Assembly (NCBI GenBank): GCA_029263715.1
Contig: JAJUFP010000004.1
Span: 1 to 64,000, forward strand
Source of the DNA: Nitrososphaera sp.
Lineage (GTDB): Archaea; Thermoproteota; Nitrososphaeria; Nitrososphaerales; Nitrososphaeraceae
Reading direction: 5' to 3'
DNA: 64,000 nt
The notes beneath the pieces were generated by a model. That model saw only the letters and a program-made list of their open reading frames with translations, searched no databases and was not told where the DNA came from. How positions within the stretch are numbered: position 1 is the first letter of the stretch; each line of letters starts with the position of its first letter. Of the stretch, positions 59,817 through 64,000 are shown piece by piece. The translations under genes were made by a program, and so were the position numbers.

Positions 59817-61169
59817 TTGATAAAAAAGTTGACCGACTCAGAAAACACTAAAAATTCCGGCAACAGGGCGATCCTTTTTCTGACTACTGTGGCTGCGGTT
59901 TCCCTGGCAGCAATGGGCCTCATGGTCTTTGCGCAGGACGAGGAAGCCAGCGCCGTCCAAACACCGGCGCACAAAGAGTTTACGCTGGTCGCAGAAGAAG
60001 TCGAGCTTGAAGTGTCTCCCGGCCAGAGAGTGAAGGCATGGACCTTTAACGGGACGATGCCGGGCCCCACGCTGAGGTTTACTGAAGGCGACGACGTCAC
60101 TATTCATTTTATCAACAAGACGCCGATGGCCCACACAATACACTTCCATGGAAACCACGATGACGAAAGCGACGGCGTCCTGCCGCAGGTGCTGCCCGGC
60201 GAGACCTACACGTACAATTTTGTGGCAGATCCGGCCGGCGCGATGATGTACCACTGTCATGCGTACCCCACCTCACTGCACATACGGATGGGCATGTACG
60301 GCGCGATGATAATCGATCCAAAGGAGCCAGTCCTCAAGCCTGCTAGGGAGTTTTCCCTTGTGCTAAGCGAGTTTGATCCGGAAAACCAGGAAAACTTTGT
60401 AGCCAAATACTACCCTGTCAACGGGTACACAGACCAGTACATGGGAGAGAATTCGCTTCACGCCAAGCAAAACGAGCTTGTAAGGTTCTACGTAGTTAAC
60501 ATGGGCACCACGGTACCCTACTCATTTCACCTGCACAGCACCATATTCAAGGTATATCAGTCCGGCCTGCTCTCAAACGAGCCCTTTGACGCCCAGACAA
60601 TAGAGATTGGCCCGGGAAATGCCGCGATTGTTGAAGCCACGTGGAAATGGCCTGGCACTTATCTGTTCCACAGCCACGGCCTGCAGGAGGAAAGGGGCAA
60701 CATGGGCGAGATAGTTGTCGAGCCCTCCGAAGAAACCCTCCAAGACTCTGTATCGATGATCGACTGGCAGTATGAAACGCAAAAGAGATTGCAGCAGCCA
60801 AAGGTCATCGAGTATTCAGACCAGGAGCTTGGAGGACAGACAGACATTACTGCGCACGCAAGCCATCTGGCGCAATCCCTGGAAAACATCGACGGTGAGC
60901 CACGGGTAAGGATAATCGACGGCTCATGGGACAACAAGCAGAAAGAGAGCTATTCACCAAAAGAGATCACGGTAAAAGTGGGATCGGAAATCCGGTGGAT
61001 AAACGAAGACGCAGTCATGCATACTGTAACAAGCAAGGAAGGAATCTTTGACTCCTCTCTTATCAGCAAAGGAAAATCGTGGACTCAGAAATTCGACGCG
61101 GCGGGGACTGTCGAGTACTATTGCGCACTCCACCCCTGGATGGAAGGCATGGTTATTATCAAAGAATAG
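59817..61169 (+). CDS. nirK: Copper nitrite reductase-like multicopper oxidase with fused C-terminal cupredoxin
   Basis: 450 residues. A membrane/signal segment (17-39) is followed by two cupredoxin domains (about 50-310): T1 ligands around H146, C147 and H155, and T2 site residues HFHGNHDD near 109-116. A third, blue-copper domain (about 375-450) has ligands C436, H439 and M442 in CALHPWM. This layout is typical of thaumarchaeal NirK, which probably handles nitrite/NO in ammonia oxidation. It is extracytoplasmic. The start is TTG 59817. Confidence 0.92.
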   Translation: MIKKLTDSENTKNSGNRAILFLTTVAAVSLAAMGLMVFAQDEEASAVQTPAHKEFTLVAEEVELEVSPGQRVKAWTFNGTMPGPTLRFTEGDDVTIHFINKTPMAHTIHFHGNHDDESDGVLPQVLPGETYTYNFVADPAGAMMYHCHAYPTSLHIRMGMYGAMIIDPKEPVLKPAREFSLVLSEFDPENQENFVAKYYPVNGYTDQYMGENSLHAKQNELVRFYVVNMGTTVPYSFHLHSTIFKVYQSGLLSNEPFDAQTIEIGPGNAAIVEATWKWPGTYLFHSHGLQEERGNMGEIVVEPSEETLQDSVSMIDWQYETQKRLQQPKVIEYSDQELGGQTDITAHASHLAQSLENIDGEPRVRIIDGSWDNKQKESYSPKEITVKVGSEIRWINEDAVMHTVTSKEGIFDSSLISKGKSWTQKFDAAGTVEYYCALHPWMEGMVIIKE

Positions 61170-61514
61170 GCGATCGTCGTGGCAGAAAATGAATGTGGTG
61201 GAATTGAAATCTGCACCGGCGTCTATTTTCTTTTTTGTCAGTCCTGCTTTTGGTGTGCCACAGTATTCCAGAGTTCTGGTATTTCCAGATGCCCCATTTG
61301 CAACAACGGATTGCATAAGCCGCTGCGAATCATCGGACAATCCAAGATATAACCGACCACATTTGGAATATGCAGTGTTTTGCAAAGTTCTGAAAAGTTG
61401 AAAGGTATTTCCAGATTAAATGTTATTACCGAATCTTTTGCGGCCAAAAACATCTGATTGACTTGATTTCAACAACACGGAAGCCCTTTATCATGCACAT
61501 GGCATAATACATGC
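61170..61514. other. Intergenic region with a possible minus-strand gene remnant
   Basis: On the minus strand one frame reads naturally (YLGLSDDSQRLMQSVVANGASGN..., about 61190-61385), continuing antisense into nirK up to a stop at 60954. I do not recognise it and cannot show a start; it may be a decayed gene or chance. No other feature is seen. Confidence 0.3.
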
Positions 61515-62726
61515 ATGACCATCGACCGCAACGCGGAAAGCTGCCAGATGCACAGAACCTCAAGAAAAATTGAGAACGTTCTTGTGCTTCAGGGCGGCGG
61601 CTCACTTGGGGCTTTCAGCTGCGGGGTTTTCAAAGCCCTTTACAATAAAGGAATCAGATTTGATATCGTGGGCGGCACATCCATTGGAGCAGTTAATGCT
61701 GCAATAATTTGCGGAAGCAAAAGTGGTAACCCGGCAAAAGACCTGGAAGACTTTTGGATGGAAATTGCAGAGAACAGCTACCGCGTTATACCCGATATGT
61801 ACGTTCCCTATTACAAGGGTAACCAGCTTGCCTTTCGAAAGATATCCGCCGCGCCTATGAATGCGATCATGTTTGGCGTTCCGGGATTTTTCGTTCCCCG
61901 CTGGCAGAATGTAATTGCTGGCCAGGATGCTACTGGAGAGCTGCCGCTGGAATGGACCTATTATTACGATCACTCACATCTTGCCCGCACGCTTGAAAAG
62001 TACGTGGACTTTGGCAAGATATCAAGATCCCCGGCGGCCGGCGGCAATCCAAGGATGATAGCAACTGCAGTTGACGTCCTGACAGCAGAGGCCCTGGTCT
62101 TTGACAGTGCAAAGACCGACATAAAGCCCAAGCACATACTGGCCAGCTCTGCGTACTCGGCCTATGGATTTCCATGGATTCAAGTCGACGACAACGTCTA
62201 CGCCTGGGACGGCGGCCTGCTGAGCAACACGCCGCTTCAGGAGATAATAGAGGCATCTCCGAGAAACGACAAGACCGTCTACATGGTGGAAAATTACCCA
62301 AGAAGAATTGACCGTCTTCCTACAAACAGATCCGAAGTCGTAGACAGAACAAGGGACATCATGTTCAGCGACAAGACGATCTACGACCTTCGGGCTTGGA
62401 AACACATCTCCAGACAGACGGAGATGATAGAGAAGCTGTACTACATTTTCGAAACAAGCGTGGACAAGAATTCGTTGGATCCGTCACTTGTAGATGAGAT
62501 AAGAAAAGAGTACGACGCCCTTGTAGGCAGATACGGGGCGGAGATACTTTCCATCCACAGAATAGTCCGGGAAAGGATGGAGTTTCCATACCTATTAAAG
62601 AATGCAGATTTTTCTGTCGAGACGATCAAGGAACTCATACGACAGGGAGAGAATAAGGCATTGGAGCATCTCCGAAAACCGGAAGATCTGGAACTGGCAG
62701 AACTTTTGAAGCTGCTGTACCTCTAA
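61515..62726 (+). CDS. Patatin-like phospholipase
   Basis: A 403-residue Ser/Asp lipid acyl hydrolase. The oxyanion loop GGGSLG (27-32), nucleophile elbow GTSIG with S56 and the catalytic Asp in DGG (D232) are all in place. The rest is a family-typical alpha/beta fold. It acts on membrane lipids or storage esters; archaeal substrates are unknown. ATG 61515. Confidence 0.88.
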   Translation: MTIDRNAESCQMHRTSRKIENVLVLQGGGSLGAFSCGVFKALYNKGIRFDIVGGTSIGAVNAAIICGSKSGNPAKDLEDFWMEIAENSYRVIPDMYVPYYKGNQLAFRKISAAPMNAIMFGVPGFFVPRWQNVIAGQDATGELPLEWTYYYDHSHLARTLEKYVDFGKISRSPAAGGNPRMIATAVDVLTAEALVFDSAKTDIKPKHILASSAYSAYGFPWIQVDDNVYAWDGGLLSNTPLQEIIEASPRNDKTVYMVENYPRRIDRLPTNRSEVVDRTRDIMFSDKTIYDLRAWKHISRQTEMIEKLYYIFETSVDKNSLDPSLVDEIRKEYDALVGRYGAEILSIHRIVRERMEFPYLLKNADFSVETIKELIRQGENKALEHLRKPEDLELAELLKLLYL

Positions 62727-62801
62727 CAGCTTGTAGGAGAATGCGGGCACAAGGTCAATACAGGAATAGATGCTGCCGGGCTTTTGCAATTCTCTTCGGA
62801 T

Positions 62802-63599
62802 TTAGATCTTGAAAAGGCGCTGGGCGTTTTTGAACATCAAAAGCTCTCTGGCGTGATCTGAAAGATCCAGTCTTGCCACAAAATTGAGGTATGATTCCAT
62901 GTTGGAAATTGGCCAGTCTGTTCCGTAAAGCAGGTACCGCGGCTCTCCGGCATAATTCAGGAATTCGGCAATTTTTTCGATCATGTATTCTTCGTAAAAG
63001 TGAGTGAAATCCCCTAGCACCAGGCCCGAGATATCCGCGTACACATTCTTGTTCTTGTATATCACTTCCTGGCAGTCCAGAATCCATGGATTGCCCATAT
63101 GGCACATGATTATCTTTAGCTCCGGGTTGTCCACCGCCACATCGTCGATGTTCAGCGGATGGGAGTACCTGAGCTTGCCGGTGCTGCTGAACGTGTCACC
63201 GGTATGGATCATGACCGGCACGTCGTATTCCACACAAAGGTCGTAGACGGGCTGATACCGTTTGTCGTACGGGTAATAGTGCTCGTATCCGCAATACAGT
63301 TTGATGCCTTTTATTTTCCCGTCTTTAAGCCACTTCTTGCAGTCCTGCAAATAATCTTCAGTGTGGTTGTCAAGTGAAAAACCTGCAACCACAAAAAGGT
63401 TGTCATATTTCTTGACGACATCCAGAATCTGACTGGTAGAAGGCCGGTCGTCATTAACTTTGTACGAGGATAGGACGATGGCGCTGTCCACGGTGCTACC
63501 GCGCATGGTGTCGACCAGTTTTTTGATCCTGTCAGTTAGTGGAAAGTGTGGAGTCCCCTCATAGTGATTAAGATGAACGTGGCAATCTATGACTCTCAT
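62802..63599 (-). CDS. Amidohydrolase-family protein (amidohydrolase 2)
   Basis: 265 residues. A metal-dependent TIM-barrel hydrolase: H-x-H in IDCHVHLN, H in VPVMIHTGDTF, H in IIMCHMGNPW and D in LLYGTDWPIS. The substrate, possibly a decarboxylation or hydrolysis target, is unknown. ATG 63599 is used because an in-frame extension would overlap the next upstream gene (63613). Confidence 0.85.
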   Translation of the reverse strand: MRVIDCHVHLNHYEGTPHFPLTDRIKKLVDTMRGSTVDSAIVLSSYKVNDDRPSTSQILDVVKKYDNLFVVAGFSLDNHTEDYLQDCKKWLKDGKIKGIKLYCGYEHYYPYDKRYQPVYDLCVEYDVPVMIHTGDTFSSTGKLRYSHPLNIDDVAVDNPELKIIMCHMGNPWILDCQEVIYKNKNVYADISGLVLGDFTHFYEEYMIEKIAEFLNYAGEPRYLLYGTDWPISNMESYLNFVARLDLSDHARELLMFKNAQRLFKI

Positions 63600-63612
63600 G
63601 TCAAAGCGATCA

Positions 63613-64000
63613 TTATTTCTGTCCGCCGGCTTTATAGTATGGATTCTTCCATTCGATAAAGCTGGCATAGTTAAGCGAGCGGCTATCCTTCATGTAGTTT
63701 GGAAGTATCTTGACAAACTGAAATCTGTTTCTCAGCTGAAACGAAAGAACAGGGTCTGCAAGTTCTTTTCTAACCACCTTTTGAGCGTATTCAAGAGCAG
63801 ACATCTTGTCAGAGTATTCGCAGTAGTTGAACAGCCTTCCACCGGCAATTATCCTTCGCAGACTTAGCTTTGCGGCCAAATCTTTTCTAGCGTTGTACAG
63901 CATAGTTGCAATTCCCAATCTTCTTACGCGAGGGTGTGTTGAAACATCTGCCCCGTAGAGACTGTCGCCTTTGGGATCATGGTTTGTAAACATGCCATTT
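63613..64000 (-). CDS. GNAT-family acetyltransferase, partial
   Basis: The C-terminal part of a GNAT acyltransferase: DVSTHPRVRRLGIATMLYNARKDLAAKLSLRRIIAGGRL contains the acetyl-CoA-binding R/Q-x-x-G-x-A core (RRLGIA). The frame stays open to the window edge, so the N-terminal part is missing from view. It is just upstream of the amidohydrolase gene in the same direction. Confidence 0.8.
   Translation of the reverse strand, partial: NGMFTNHDPKGDSLYGADVSTHPRVRRLGIATMLYNARKDLAAKLSLRRIIAGGRLFNYCEYSDKMSALEYAQKVVRKELADPVLSFQLRNRFQFVKILPNYMKDSRSLNYASFIEWKNPYYKAGGQK

Overview
The window is chromosomal DNA from an ammonia-oxidising archaeon of the Nitrososphaerota (Thaumarchaeota), most likely the soil/hot-spring group I.1b (Nitrososphaera-like). 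The evidence is an archaeal-type AmoA followed by AmoX, a thaumarchaeal NirK with a fused blue-copper domain, an archaeal histone, RadA, Pelota, eS17, a proteasome beta subunit, a KEOPS subunit, and three surface proteins ending in PEFG-type sorting signals. Promoters have TATA boxes about 26 nt before the start codon, so many mRNAs look leaderless. TTG and GTG starts are common.

Region 0-17 kb: trpBA and, convergent to radA, trpGD; UspA and CBS stress proteins; a metal ABC transporter (binding protein, ATPase, permease with a His-rich tail) preceded on the same strand by a NikR-family regulator and carrying a NikR-like operator; type II GAPDH; a C2H2 zinc finger; histone; a deaminase-like protein; a TatD-like nuclease. 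Region 17-21.3 kb: two convergent overlapping operons centred on tRNA modification (eS17-MoaD-like-Cgi121 against hydantoinase-like-Sua5-THUMP). Region 21-31 kb: a large NHL surface protein, an FNT-family nitrite/formate channel with an N-terminal extension, an NnrS-like membrane protein, tRNA-Pro, a short AT-rich accessory stretch (antitoxin-like ORF, decayed histidine kinase, two Cys-rich mini-proteins), then amoA and amoX, Hsp20 and aquaporin.

Region 32-47 kb: leuD with a PurF-like protein that has lost its active-site residues, an HEXXH protein, a lamin-tail surface protein beside repeated non-coding cassettes, an MgtE-like transporter, leuC, another PEFG surface protein, proteasome beta, more Cys/His mini-proteins and an M3 peptidase. 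Region 47-64 kb: a Tes-like radical SAM enzyme (candidate tetraether lipid synthase), TrmB, DtxR and two further winged-helix regulators, Pelota, CutA, a UDP-sugar-dehydrogenase-like protein, a DUF354 protein, tRNA-Gln with an apparent insertion before the D-arm, a 2-hydroxyacid dehydrogenase, a PRC-barrel/P-II-like fusion, a CDF transporter, a ribbon-helix-helix regulator divergent from nirK, a patatin-like protein, an amidohydrolase and a partial GNAT protein.

The strongest leads are the NikR-type operator, the noncanonical tRNA-Gln insertion, the catalytically dead PurF paralogue in the leuD operon, the PRC-PII fusion, the repeated hairpin cassettes at 36.9-38.2 kb, the shared pre-PEFG domain in three surface proteins, the paired sites around the nirK promoter, and the Tes-like enzyme. 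No prophage, CRISPR array or intact insertion sequence was seen. Functions are assigned by reading motifs; no database search was run.
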